From contig NZ_JXCJ01000001.1 in NCBI RefSeq assembly GCF_000832015.1, forward strand, positions 227,392 through 284,391: 57,000 nucleotides of DNA, read 5' to 3'. The notes beneath the pieces were generated by a model. That model had not been told where the DNA came from. It saw nothing but the letters and a program-made list of their open reading frames with translations, and searched no databases. Of the stretch, positions 19,749 through 29,092 are shown in pieces (position 1 is the first letter of the stretch; each line of letters opens with the position of its first letter). The translations under genes were made by a program, and so were the position numbers. The stretch is from Gilvimarinus agarilyticus (GTDB lineage Bacteria > Pseudomonadota > Gammaproteobacteria > Pseudomonadales > Cellvibrionaceae).

Positions 19749-20678
19749 TCACTGACGATGCATTTTTTCCCAATCGCTGCCCGGCACATCATTCACAAAC
19801 GACTCAATCGTGCCGCGCTTTTGCATGGTAACAAACGCACGCTTGCCATCATGGCCGCCAAACGCAATGTTAGTCGGGTGCTGACCGGTTAAGGGGATGG
19901 TGCGCAGCAACTCACCGCTGGGTGATAAAACAGCTACCTCGCCTGCACCGTAGCGGGCGATATAAAGATTGCCAGCCACGTCCACACTCATGCCGTCCAT
20001 ACCAAAATCGGCAAAGCTGTAAAACAGCTGTTTATTGGTCACATCCCCCTCGGGGCTTACGTCATAACGCCATACATTGCGCTGTACACTTTCGTTTACG
20101 TATAACACTCGGCCATCGGGGCTCAGCTCAATACCGTTGGTGGTGCCCATCCCGGCCTCCAGTAATTGTGCTGTCCCATCGGTACCGATGCGCCAAAGCT
20201 GACCGGTGCTATCGGCCCAGTTGGGGTCGCTGGCGTAAATCACACCACTGTCGGCCAGCACAATATCGTTGGGCTGGTTCATGCTGGCATCGTGGGCAAA
20301 AACACTCACGCTATTATCGATAGCGCTAACTTTTAAAATATTGTGGTTAACGTAATCGGCAATAAACATATCACCGGCGGCGTTAAAGCGAATGGCATTA
20401 CCAATGCTATCGCCGTTAAGACTTATAAAAACCTCGGCACTATTTTTTTCAGACATAACACCGATGGTGCCCTGGCGCTCAAGGTTTACCGCGTAGATGT
20501 TACCGGCACTATCGACGGCTGGCCCCTCTACCCCGCTGGTAAAGCTATGTTCTGGCAACCAGTCTTCGGTACCTGTAGCCGGTGGTGTAGCGGTGCAGGC
20601 CGTTTGCGTTTGCGTCACCAGCACCAGCACCAGCACCAGCACCAGCGCCAACAGTTTAAGCGTTGTTATTTTATTCAT
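19749..20678 (-). CDS. SMP-30/gluconolactonase-like exported beta-propeller
   Basis: This 309-residue protein folds as a six-bladed propeller judging by repeated GNIYAV, GDMFIADYVNHNIL, GVIYASDPNW, GRVLYVNESVQRNVWRYD and GNLYIARYGAGEVAVLSPSG blades. It starts with a signal peptide of unusual makeup, (LV)-repeats encoded by a hexanucleotide repeat, and ends near TQTACTA, where the cysteine could be a poor lipobox. Family members hydrolyse lactones such as gluconolactone in the periplasm. It lies 63 bases downstream of the GH20 gene on the same strand and may handle a sugar product of it. Confidence 0.8.
   Translation of the reverse strand: MNKITTLKLLALVLVLVLVLVTQTQTACTATPPATGTEDWLPEHSFTSGVEGPAVDSAGNIYAVNLERQGTIGVMSEKNSAEVFISLNGDSIGNAIRFNAAGDMFIADYVNHNILKVSAIDNSVSVFAHDASMNQPNDIVLADSGVIYASDPNWADSTGQLWRIGTDGTAQLLEAGMGTTNGIELSPDGRVLYVNESVQRNVWRYDVSPEGDVTNKQLFYSFADFGMDGMSVDVAGNLYIARYGAGEVAVLSPSGELLRTIPLTGQHPTNIAFGGHDGKRAFVTMQKRGTIESFVNDVPGSDWEKMHRQ
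20616..20645. repeat. (CACCAG)5 tandem repeat in a signal peptide
   Basis: Five exact copies of the hexamer CACCAG encode the alternating Leu-Val core of the signal peptide of the SMP-30-like protein. Slippage would change the hydrophobic length by two residues without shifting the frame. Confidence 0.9.
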
Positions 20679-20741
20679 GTTAACCCTTTTACCTTATACA
20701 CGCGCCAATCGGCCGCGCATTCTTATAAACCACTTTCTGCG

Positions 20742-23159
20742 CTAATGCGCCAACCAACCCATAACGACGCGCGCCGGCGCGACAATCATTTCATCCTGAA
20801 TCTGCATCGCTTGCTGTAATTCACGGTAGGCTCGGGAGCGCTCGTCATCGCCCAGCGGTTTCCCCTCTGCTAGTGCCGTTAGTATTGTTAAACCCCACTC
20901 ACTCACTTGCTGTAATGTTTGCGTTACACCTAATAAATTCGCCGGGTCGTTTTTTTCTAGCAGCTTACGCAAAGCCTTAGCATCCTTCTGCCAACTGCTC
21001 AGCTGTGCTTGTGCGGCCACCAGCGCGGCGGTGTTATCTGTATCACTCAGCCAGCGCTTGGCATCGGTGGAAAATTTTTGTGTAGCGCGGCTTTCGGCCG
21101 GTAAAACATCCACAAGGTTTTTGAGTGAGTCGCGGCGTGAATAAGTACCGTGAGTCGATTTCTCGTGGTGACGGTGATAATACTGGGCCGGCTCTAGTGC
21201 ACGGCTTATGTTTAGCACCAGCGCCTGCTGGGGTTCGGGCACTACGGCTGCCAAACCGTCCCGCCACTGGGCAAAGTGTTGCAAACCGACCACCTCCGCC
21301 GACCACCCGGAGACTTTATCTAAACGCTGGTACATAAAATCCGCATCGCGTAAATCTTTACTCGACCACAAGCGCTCGGCCACCACAAAACCGCGCGGCC
21401 AAAGGCGCACATCAATGTTGTGTTCGTCCACCATCTCGGCCCACAAAGCGGCTTCTCCGCCTAGCAACAAATCGTGGTTCTCTGGGCTGATAATATCTTT
21501 GGCAATCGCTGTGGGCAGCTCACTTCCATCGCGTTCACTACTGGCAATTAACTCGCCGGTTAAGGTGTAGGGCGCGTTGGCTGCCAACACCGGTCCCGTT
21601 AGCGCATCGCCATCAATGGTTAAGTTCGCTCGCAACGGTCCCATCCAACTATCCAGCGCAAAACTCAATCGCTCGTCTTGCCACTGCAAATCTCGCACGC
21701 TGGCGCGCGACTTACCGTTAAAGTCGACAAACCCGCGCAGTGAGTCGCCGCTACTAATCACACTGACAGTACCGGCCACCGCGCTGCCGCGTTTGCGCGG
21801 CATGGTAAAGCGCCAACTGCGCCAGGGCTCTCCAGGGTGCGCTTGGGTATCAATATCGAGCGGTTGCGGCTCAAGCTGTACCCGGTAATGGTACGCCGAA
21901 CTTTGCGGCTGATCGAGGTAAAAGCCCGTGGATAAAAGCGCAGGGAAGCCGGCATTAATGGCGCGCCCCAAGGCATCGGGGCCCTGCCAACTTTGCACCA
22001 AGGTACCCGCGGGTAGATCTTTGTGCAGCACTTCGTCCCAGCCGATCATGGCGCGATCAAGCCCTGTTAAAATGCTCGCCAAGCGGCCATTAAAATAAGC
22101 GTGCAAGGCGTGTTCATCCGCGAGGTTTTGCTCGGCCATAAATGCCTGAATTTTCGCGTTGTTTTGCCAGTGCTCCGGGTCGACTTCGTCGCCACCGATA
22201 TGTACATAGCCAAACGGGAACAGCTCGGTTACCTCTTGCAATATGGCTTTGGCAAAGGTGTAGACGTCTTCATTGGCGGGGTTAAGCAGCGGCTTGTGCA
22301 CGCCCCAGCGATCTTCCGGCAGGTAAGGTCCAGGGGCGGACATTAACTCGGGGTAGGCTACCGCAATGGCGCTGGCATGACCCGGCATATCAACCTCGGG
22401 CAGCACGTAAATACCACGGGCCTTGGCGTAAGCAATAACCTCTTTAATTTGCTGCCGGGTATAAAACTCACCATCAGAGGCAAGCTCGGTCAACTTGGGA
22501 TAAGCGCGCGATTCAAAACGCCAGCCCTGATCGTCGGTAAGGTGCCAGTGCAACACATTTAATTTGGCCGCGGCCATGCCATCGATTTGGCGCTTAATGG
22601 TAGCGACAGATATAAAGTGGCGTACGGAATCCAGCAATAAGCCGCGCCAGGCAAACCGGGGCGCATCATCGATAACAACATAAGGCAAGCTAACCGAACC
22701 AGCGGCGCCCGTTAACTGTGCCAATGTAGCAAGCCCGCGCAACACCCCGACATCTGTACGTGCCGCCAGAGTAATACCGGCTCCGTTTACGGTTAACCGG
22801 TAGGCCTCATCGGCGGTATCTAACTCGGTATTTGGAGCTGTTATGGGAGCGGTATTTTCAGCCGCTAACGATTGCAGCCTAATCAGTATCGGCCTCGCCT
22901 CTGGTGCAACACCTGGGCGCTGCGCCAAAGTGGTGTTTAATCGTTGTAGCGCAGCTTTTACCCGGGGCGTTGCCCTATCAGCTACCGCAAATTGCAGCGG
23001 CGCACTAATCTTTAAGTGGCCCTCGGCATGCTCAATGGTTTGCGGGTAAGGCATTAACGGCAAAAAGTCAGGGCTATTGTCGGCCTGCGCCACTGGAGCG
23101 GCGTGTAGCAAAATCATGGCGGCCACCATTAAACCGCGCGGCAAGATTTTTAAAAGCAT
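20742..23159 (-). CDS. GH20 beta-N-acetylhexosaminidase with barrel insertion
   Basis: This 805-residue exported enzyme removes terminal N-acetylglucosamine/galactosamine. A signal peptide (residues 1-26) and a GH20b domain (about 30-160) precede the catalytic barrel, with the acid/assist pair D324-E325 in HIGGDEVDPEHW and further sites at NVLHWHLTDDQGW and LPEVDMPGH. The barrel is interrupted at roughly 425-560 by a beta-rich stretch before it resumes at LLGGEAALWAEMVDEHN. Its start overlaps the end of the PLP-enzyme gene by ten bases, so they are co-translated. The neighbours suggest breakdown of peptidoglycan or chitin fragments. Confidence 0.92.
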   Translation of the reverse strand: MLLKILPRGLMVAAMILLHAAPVAQADNSPDFLPLMPYPQTIEHAEGHLKISAPLQFAVADRATPRVKAALQRLNTTLAQRPGVAPEARPILIRLQSLAAENTAPITAPNTELDTADEAYRLTVNGAGITLAARTDVGVLRGLATLAQLTGAAGSVSLPYVVIDDAPRFAWRGLLLDSVRHFISVATIKRQIDGMAAAKLNVLHWHLTDDQGWRFESRAYPKLTELASDGEFYTRQQIKEVIAYAKARGIYVLPEVDMPGHASAIAVAYPELMSAPGPYLPEDRWGVHKPLLNPANEDVYTFAKAILQEVTELFPFGYVHIGGDEVDPEHWQNNAKIQAFMAEQNLADEHALHAYFNGRLASILTGLDRAMIGWDEVLHKDLPAGTLVQSWQGPDALGRAINAGFPALLSTGFYLDQPQSSAYHYRVQLEPQPLDIDTQAHPGEPWRSWRFTMPRKRGSAVAGTVSVISSGDSLRGFVDFNGKSRASVRDLQWQDERLSFALDSWMGPLRANLTIDGDALTGPVLAANAPYTLTGELIASSERDGSELPTAIAKDIISPENHDLLLGGEAALWAEMVDEHNIDVRLWPRGFVVAERLWSSKDLRDADFMYQRLDKVSGWSAEVVGLQHFAQWRDGLAAVVPEPQQALVLNISRALEPAQYYHRHHEKSTHGTYSRRDSLKNLVDVLPAESRATQKFSTDAKRWLSDTDNTAALVAAQAQLSSWQKDAKALRKLLEKNDPANLLGVTQTLQQVSEWGLTILTALAEGKPLGDDERSRAYRELQQAMQIQDEMIVAPARVVMGWLAH

Positions 23160-24397
23160 GTGTCTACCTGCTCCAGTAAGTTGTATTGATCATCAATCAC
23201 GTTCAGCTTGCGCCATTTGTCGAAGGTTAAGCACGGGTGTGAGGTCGATAGTGCAATAATGTCACCCACCTGAAGATCCGCTTTAGGGTCAAAACGCATA
23301 GCGCTGTGCTGATCCATAATATGGAACACTTCCCAGTCGGGGTCGGCAGCTACCGGCGTTTGCTGCCCCGGCCGGTAGTGCAAACTCGGCTGCGGTAGGC
23401 CGGCATCAAACGCGGCGTCGCGCTTGCCCACGGTTAAAATGGCCAGGCCCGGCTCAGGTATCGACTGCACATACACCCAAATCTCTAAGGCCGATTGCAA
23501 ATCACCACTCACCGCGCAACTATCGCCCAAGCGCTCGCGCACTTTTTGCTGGGCTTCCATATAAATGCCCTGATCGTGAATCAAGTAGCAGCCAGGGCGA
23601 ATCACAGGCACAAACAGGTTCGTGTCTACCTCGGCAAAAACCTCGCACACGATGTCATACCAGGCCGAACCGGCGCCGGTTAAAATGGCTTTATCACAGT
23701 CAAACTGGCCGCGCTGCATAAGCTGCTCGGCCATGTTGCGCACCTTAAGTAAATGCTCGCGAATTTTGTTAGGCGCATCGGCGCCGCCAATAACGCCCTC
23801 ATAGGTTTCAATGCCCACTAGCGCCAAATTTGGCTCGCGCGCAATAGCGGCGCTTACGGCATCTACTTGCTCCTGAGTGCGGCAGCCGCAACGGCCACCG
23901 CTAACGCCAATCTCAATCAGTACCTTTAACGTCACGTTATGTTCGGCAAAAAAGCGCCCCAGCTGAGCCACATTGGCAACCGAATCAACCAGGCAATAAA
24001 ACTCAAACGAGGGGTTGGCCAGCATTGAGGCCACCAGCGCCATATTGCCACGGCCAACCAATTGATTGGCCATTAGCACCCGGCTAATACCGGCGCGATA
24101 CGCCGCGGCGGCTTGATGCGCTGTTGCCAGCGTAAGCCCCCAGGCGCCGGCGTCGCGCTGGCGCTGAAAAAACGCCGGCGTCATTGTTGTTTTGCCGTGG
24201 GGGGCTAGCTGCACGCCGCGCGATGCGGCAAATTGCCGCATCCACTGGATATTGTTGTCCAACCGCGACTGATAGATAATCGCGGCAGGCAAACTAATCG
24301 CTTCGCTCAGCAGGTTAACCGCACGATCGCTGGCGAGATTAACGGACGCGCCTTTTTCGAGACCAAAGGCGGATTGGACAGCAGGATTGTCACTCAT
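23150..24397 (-). CDS. D-serine deaminase/D-threonine aldolase-like PLP enzyme
   Basis: This 415-residue enzyme has the alanine-racemase-type barrel. The PLP lysine is K69 (APHGKTTMTP), and H387 and C389 (SHPCLTFDKW) would bind the zinc ion used by D-serine dehydratase (DSD1) and D-threonine aldolase relatives. It probably deaminates or cleaves a D-amino acid. It is divergent from the rpiR-type gene and overlaps the GH20 gene. With the D-aminoacylase and RidA across the promoter it completes a path from N-acyl-D-amino acids to keto acids: deacylation, PLP-dependent elimination, then enamine/imine hydrolysis. Confidence 0.85.
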   Translation of the reverse strand: MSDNPAVQSAFGLEKGASVNLASDRAVNLLSEAISLPAAIIYQSRLDNNIQWMRQFAASRGVQLAPHGKTTMTPAFFQRQRDAGAWGLTLATAHQAAAAYRAGISRVLMANQLVGRGNMALVASMLANPSFEFYCLVDSVANVAQLGRFFAEHNVTLKVLIEIGVSGGRCGCRTQEQVDAVSAAIAREPNLALVGIETYEGVIGGADAPNKIREHLLKVRNMAEQLMQRGQFDCDKAILTGAGSAWYDIVCEVFAEVDTNLFVPVIRPGCYLIHDQGIYMEAQQKVRERLGDSCAVSGDLQSALEIWVYVQSIPEPGLAILTVGKRDAAFDAGLPQPSLHYRPGQQTPVAADPDWEVFHIMDQHSAMRFDPKADLQVGDIIALSTSHPCLTFDKWRKLNVIDDQYNLLEQVDTCF

Positions 24398-24699
24398 GAA
24401 AGGCCTATTTATTACTCAAGATCGCAATACATTGTCGCGGGATAAGAGGCTTAAAACACCCTCAGCACCTTATTACTTTAGTCGCTCTGAAAGGCGCCGC
24501 TCCAGTGTTTTACGTTTTGACGTCAGCCGCAATGATAATAAATATCCTTATTTTTAGTCAATCTTTGATACTTACAATCACTGCAGTTATACTTGCTTTG
24601 GCGTATTCTCATATCTAGGGCTAGTCCCTGGCACTGGCGCGCTTAATTGGCGCCCGCATGCCCCAAAGCAGCAATAAAAGATATGAAAGGATACCCAAC
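24398..24699. other. divergent promoter region of the D-amino-acid cluster
   Basis: These 302 bases separate the leftward PLP-enzyme/GH20 genes from the rightward regulator. The only element I can place is the sigma-70 promoter at 24565-24593. No clear palindrome for the regulator stands out. Confidence 0.5.
24565..24593 (+). promoter_or_regulatory. sigma-70 promoter of the RpiR-type gene
   Basis: TTGATA (24565-24570) and TATACT (24588-24593) are separated by exactly 17 bases, a good -35/-10 pair about 107 bases before the chosen start codon. Confidence 0.6.
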
Positions 24700-25566
24700 G
24701 TGACCCATGAACCCGATATTGTCTCGCGTATTAGCACTATGTTTGGCCAGCTGCGTGGCGCCGAGCAAAAAATAGCCCGAGTGGTACTGGACGATATGAC
24801 CTTTGCCGCGCACGCCAACATAAGCGAGCTGGCAGAGCGCGCTGGCGTTAGTGAGGCGACGATTACGCGTTTTGCCCGCGCGGTTGATTGCACCAATGTG
24901 CGCGATTTAAAGCTACGCTTGGCGCAGTCGCTGGCGGTAGGCCAACGCTTTTATACCGACGCCAAAATTGAGCCCAGCGCCACTCACGGCGTATACGAAG
25001 CCGTGAAAAACTCGCTGGAGCACAACGCCGGATTAATGACAGAGGGGGTTATACGCGGCGCCATCGAGCTGATATCGCCCGCCAGGCAAGTGTTGATTTT
25101 TGGTGTGGGCGGCGGCTCTACCATCATGGCGCAAGAGTTTCAGTACCGCCTGTTTCGATTAGGCTTTAGTGCAGCCGCCTACTCGGACCCAATGCTAATG
25201 CGCATGGCGGCGGCATCGGTAGACAGTAATGATGTGGTGATTTGCCTATCGGTGGGCGGTTACAGCCCCGATGTGCAAGACGCGATGGAAATCGCGCAAG
25301 AGTACGGCGCACGCGCGCTGGGTATTACCACCAAAAATTCACCGCTGGGTCGCGGCGTCGACCAGCTGGTTCCCATCGAGACGATGGAAACCGACTTTAT
25401 TTTTAAACCCAGTGCTTCGCGCTACGTGATGCTGGCGGCCATCGATGTTTTGGCAACCGAGCTCGCCACCCGCCACAAACGCAAAAGCCGGGAAACGCTC
25501 AGGCGTATTAAACACACTCTGGATAACCACAAGCAGGGTCAGGATCGCTTACCGCTAGGAGACTGA
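24700..25566 (+). CDS. RpiR/MurR family transcription regulator
   Basis: This 288-residue regulator has an N-terminal RpiR helix-turn-helix (ISELAERAGVSEATITRFAR) and a C-terminal SIS sugar-phosphate-binding domain at about 120-250 (VLIFGVGGGSTIMAQEFQYRL, shown by its core GVGGGS). I prefer the GTG at 24700, nine bases after GAAAGG, over an upstream ATG at 24658 that has no ribosome-binding site. RpiR proteins with SIS domains respond to amino-sugar or sugar phosphates such as N-acetylmuramic acid 6-phosphate. It is the likely regulator of the flanking D-amino-acid and hexosaminidase genes. Confidence 0.88.
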   Translation: MTHEPDIVSRISTMFGQLRGAEQKIARVVLDDMTFAAHANISELAERAGVSEATITRFARAVDCTNVRDLKLRLAQSLAVGQRFYTDAKIEPSATHGVYEAVKNSLEHNAGLMTEGVIRGAIELISPARQVLIFGVGGGSTIMAQEFQYRLFRLGFSAAAYSDPMLMRMAAASVDSNDVVICLSVGGYSPDVQDAMEIAQEYGARALGITTKNSPLGRGVDQLVPIETMETDFIFKPSASRYVMLAAIDVLATELATRHKRKSRETLRRIKHTLDNHKQGQDRLPLGD

Positions 25567-25630
25567 CCCCGCCGCCGGCGCCCCGAGTGTATCAACCAGA
25601 AGTAACCCAGGGACGGAATGTGAGTTTACT

Positions 25631-27112
25631 ATGACACTTGATACCGTTATTCGCGGCGCCCACATTGTTGACGGCAGCGGCGGCCCTATTTACACCGCCG
25701 ATGTCGGCATCCTTAATGGTCGCATCCACGACATTGCCATCAACCTTAAAAGCGACGCCCACGAGGTTATCGACGCGGCCGGCCTGCACCTGGCACCGGG
25801 CTTTATCGATGTGCACACCCACGATGACATCAACGTTATCGACGCCCCGACCATGCCCACCAAAATCAGCCAGGGCGTTACCACGGTTATTGTCGGCAAC
25901 TGCGGCATCAGTGCCAGCCCGGTGCGCTTAAACCGAGCCCCGCCCGACCCGCTCAACTTACTTGGCCAGCAAGCCGACTTTTGTTACCCAAACTTTAGCG
26001 ACTACGCCAGCGCCGTCACGCGTGCCCAACCCAGTATCAACGTGGGTGCGCTGGTGGGCCACACCGCCATTCGCAACAACCACATGAGTGAGCTTAACCG
26101 CAGCGCCACCGCGCAAGAGTTAACCGCCATGTGCGCCGATTTGCGTCAGGCTATGGCCGACGGCGCGCTGGGCATGAGCTCGGGGCTCGCCTACGCCAGC
26201 GCTAAACAATCGGATATCGCCGAGGTGAAAGCCATGGTGGCCGAGCTGGGCCGCGCCGGCGGTATTTACACCACTCATTTGCGCACCGAGTTTGACGGCA
26301 TTCTCGAGGCCATGGACGAAGCCTTTATTACATCCGAGCACGGCAAAGTACCGCTGGTCATCTCGCACTTAAAATGCGCCGGCAAAGGCAACTGGGGCCG
26401 CAGCGAGCAACTGCTTAATACACTCGAGTACGCCGCCAAAAAACAAACCGTCGCCTGTGATTGCTACCCCTACGCCGCCAGCTCCAGCACCCTCGATTTA
26501 GCCCAGGTAACCAGCGATACGCGCATTTTTATTACCTGGTCAGAGCCTGAGCCGGAACAGGCCGGGCGCGACTTACACGAAATTGCCGAGCACTGGCAGT
26601 GCGATTTACTAAGCGCGGCCAGACGCCTGCAACCGGCCGGCGCGGTTTATTACTGCATGGACGAGCAAGACGTGCGCAACATCCTGCGTTACAAGCGCAC
26701 CATGATCGGCTCGGACGGCTTACCCAAAGACCCGCACCCGCACCCGCGTTTATGGGGCACCTTCCCCCGGGTACTGGGCCACTACAGCCGCGACACAGGT
26801 TTACTACCATTAAACGAGGCGGTACACAAAATGAGCGGCTTAAGCGCAACACAATTTCAGCTTAACGAGCGCGGTGAAATTAAACCGGGCAACTGGGCCG
26901 ACCTAGTGTTATTTGATTATCAAAACGTGCGCGATTTGGCCACCTTTGAAAACCCCAAACAAGCCGCCAGTGGTATCGAGCGGGTATGGGTCAACGGGGT
27001 ACTAAGTTATCAGCCCGGGCAAACCGTACCCGGTCGCGCCGGACAATTTTTATTCCGTCAGCCACAGGTTGCTGACACATTTATAGCAGAGGAGAAACTT
27101 TGTGAGCATTAA
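25631..27112 (+). CDS. N-acyl-D-amino-acid deacylase (D-aminoacylase)
   Basis: This 493-residue amidohydrolase removes the acyl group of N-acyl-D-amino acids. The metal motif H62-x-H64 (GFIDVHTHDDI), C91 (VGNCGISASP, matching the zinc cysteine of Alcaligenes D-aminoacylase) and later HLRTEFDGILEAMDE and ISHLKCAGKGNWG are typical. Its end overlaps the RidA gene by 11 bases. It follows the regulator gene and precedes RidA and a sodium symporter, so the substrate is probably imported and then deacylated in the cytoplasm. Confidence 0.93.
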   Translation: MTLDTVIRGAHIVDGSGGPIYTADVGILNGRIHDIAINLKSDAHEVIDAAGLHLAPGFIDVHTHDDINVIDAPTMPTKISQGVTTVIVGNCGISASPVRLNRAPPDPLNLLGQQADFCYPNFSDYASAVTRAQPSINVGALVGHTAIRNNHMSELNRSATAQELTAMCADLRQAMADGALGMSSGLAYASAKQSDIAEVKAMVAELGRAGGIYTTHLRTEFDGILEAMDEAFITSEHGKVPLVISHLKCAGKGNWGRSEQLLNTLEYAAKKQTVACDCYPYAASSSTLDLAQVTSDTRIFITWSEPEPEQAGRDLHEIAEHWQCDLLSAARRLQPAGAVYYCMDEQDVRNILRYKRTMIGSDGLPKDPHPHPRLWGTFPRVLGHYSRDTGLLPLNEAVHKMSGLSATQFQLNERGEIKPGNWADLVLFDYQNVRDLATFENPKQAASGIERVWVNGVLSYQPGQTVPGRAGQFLFRQPQVADTFIAEEKLCEH

Positions 27113-27491
27113 ACGTTATGGCGCTGAGGGCAGCACCGGTACCGGCGGGCAACACCTGCCCTTTTCTCACGCCGCTGGCGCCGATGGCTGGCTGTATGTC
27201 TCGGGGCAAACCCCGATGCTGGACGGCGAAGTGGTCGAGGGCAGCGTGGTGGAACAATCACAACTGGCCATCGACAATTGCCTAAAGATTATGCGCAACG
27301 CCGGGTACGACCGCGAACACGTGGTGCACCTGACGGTAATCTTAACCGACGCCCGTTATTTTCAATCGTTTAATAAAGTCTTTAAAGAAAACTTTGGCGA
27401 CCATCCGCCCGCGCGCATTTGCTCGGTGTGCGACCTGGTCGTCGACTGTAAAGTAGAAGTGGGCGTTATCTGCTACAAAAAACCAGAATAA
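27102..27491 (+). CDS. RidA family enamine/imine deaminase
   Basis: This 129-residue protein of the YjgF/RidA family hydrolyses the reactive 2-aminoacrylate-type imines released by PLP enzymes. The key arginine is in PPARICSVCDL, which precedes the usual VDCKVEVGVIC strand. It starts at a GTG preceded by GAGGAG and overlaps the D-aminoacylase stop. Its presence supports an elimination reaction by the nearby DSD1-like enzyme. Confidence 0.9.
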   Translation: MSIKRYGAEGSTGTGGQHLPFSHAAGADGWLYVSGQTPMLDGEVVEGSVVEQSQLAIDNCLKIMRNAGYDREHVVHLTVILTDARYFQSFNKVFKENFGDHPPARICSVCDLVVDCKVEVGVICYKKPE

Positions 27492-27503
27492 CATTGCCAC
27501 CTT

Positions 27504-27536
27504 AATAGGTCGGGCGCGATTTAGCGCCGACCTATT
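27504..27536. terminator. long stem-loop between RidA and symporter genes
   Basis: AATAGGTCGG plus CGC pairs with GCGCCGACCTATT over 13 bp with one bulged G and a loop GATTTA. There is no T-run, so it is more likely an mRNA processing or stabilising hairpin, or a Rho-independent terminator of low efficiency, than a full stop. Confidence 0.5.
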
Positions 27537-27582
27537 GCCACTAATAAATGATTAATCAGCGCACCCTTATGAATAAAACGCT

Positions 27583-29028
27583 ATGAATACCACTCTATTT
27601 CTTACCGCTTTAGCCGTTTACATTCTCGCCCTTATCGCCCTGAGTATTTTTGTTTCACGACGCAATAAAAGTGGCGAGGACTTTTTACTGGCCGGACGCG
27701 GCCTGCCTATTTTTCTGACTATTGGCACCACCGTTGCCACCATGGTGGGCACCGGGTCATCCATGGGCGCCGTGGGGTTTGGCTACGCCAACGGCTGGGG
27801 CGGAACCCTTTACGGCATTGGCGGGGCGATTGGTATTTTATTGCTGGGGCTGTGGTTTGCACCGGTACGCGCGCTGCGCTTTATGACCATGAGTGAAGAG
27901 ATTTGTTACTACGTGGGCGCCAACAAGCTGGTTAAAAATATCGTTGCTGTGCTTATTTTTATCGCGAGTATCGGCTGGCTGGGCGCGCATATTTTGGGTG
28001 GCGGCCTATACCTTGCCTGGATTGCGGATATCGATTTGCAGTGGGCCAAAATTATTATCGCCGTGAGCTTTGCCATTTACGTCATTATCGGCGGCTATAA
28101 TGCGGTGGTCTGGACCGACACCTTACAGGCCATTATTTTATTCGTTGGCTTTATTTTAATGGCGCTGTTCGCCGTTGATCAGGTGGGCGGCTGGGACGCC
28201 CTAATGAGCGCGCAACCCGACGCCAACGTCTCGTTTTTAGCGCTAGAATCCATTGGCATGGTGCACGGTATTTCTCTTATCGCAGTAATCGCTGTGGGCG
28301 TGCTGGCCACACCGTCGTTTCGCCAACGCATTTACTCGGCGCACAACGTAAGCTCGGTGCGTAAATCGTTCTACACCTCCGGCACTTTGTATTTAGCCTT
28401 CTCGTGTGTGCCGGCCATTATCGGTATGGGCGCCTACGCCCTAAACCCCGAGCTGGATAACCGCAACTTTGCCTTCCCTTATTTAGCAGCCGAAGTATTA
28501 CCACTGCCCATTGGGGTACTGGTGTTAATCGCCGGCTTGTCGGCCACCATGTCCAGCGCCAGCTCCGACGCCATCGCCGGGGTATCCATTTTACTGCGCG
28601 ATATTTTTAGCCTGGTGACCGGCCGTATGCCCGCGCGCGATAAAGTGGTTGGCTACTCGCGCCTGTCGCTGGTGGTGATCATCTTTATTGCCTTGAGTTT
28701 TGCGCTACTGTCCGACGATATTATCGGCTACATCACCACCATGATCGCCACCGTTATGGCCGGCTTATTCGTTTGCGGCTTACTGGGGCGTTTTTGGCCG
28801 CGCTTTAACTGGGCCGGCGCACTGGCGGCGTTGCTGGCCGCCTCTGTCACTTCGCTGATCGTCGCCAATTTTTATCGCGACTTTTGGGGAAACCCGGTGA
28901 TTCCCGCCGTTATGGCCTCGCTGCTGGCGGGCGTGATTGTTACCTTGCTAACCCCCGCCGATGCCCTCAACCGCGAGCAGGCACTGGCACAGCTCGAGCA
29001 TGAACGCGAACAAATGGAGTCGGTTTGA
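27583..29028 (+). CDS. sodium:solute symporter (SSS) family transporter
   Basis: This 481-residue inner-membrane protein has about 13 hydrophobic segments. The family signature region GTTVATMVGTGSSMGAVGFG lies near residue 50, and a conserved LIAGLSATMSSASSDAIAG lies near 310-330. It would import a solute with sodium ions. Following the D-aminoacylase and RidA genes, it is likely the uptake system for the N-acyl-D-amino acid or D-amino acid; the substrate is inferred from context alone. Confidence 0.9.
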   Translation: MNTTLFLTALAVYILALIALSIFVSRRNKSGEDFLLAGRGLPIFLTIGTTVATMVGTGSSMGAVGFGYANGWGGTLYGIGGAIGILLLGLWFAPVRALRFMTMSEEICYYVGANKLVKNIVAVLIFIASIGWLGAHILGGGLYLAWIADIDLQWAKIIIAVSFAIYVIIGGYNAVVWTDTLQAIILFVGFILMALFAVDQVGGWDALMSAQPDANVSFLALESIGMVHGISLIAVIAVGVLATPSFRQRIYSAHNVSSVRKSFYTSGTLYLAFSCVPAIIGMGAYALNPELDNRNFAFPYLAAEVLPLPIGVLVLIAGLSATMSSASSDAIAGVSILLRDIFSLVTGRMPARDKVVGYSRLSLVVIIFIALSFALLSDDIIGYITTMIATVMAGLFVCGLLGRFWPRFNWAGALAALLAASVTSLIVANFYRDFWGNPVIPAVMASLLAGVIVTLLTPADALNREQALAQLEHEREQMESV

Positions 29029-29092
29029 GCCGGCACCGCCGCAGCGGTTAGACTAGGGCCTGTTAACGCACACGAGTAAACGAGGAGCCCAC

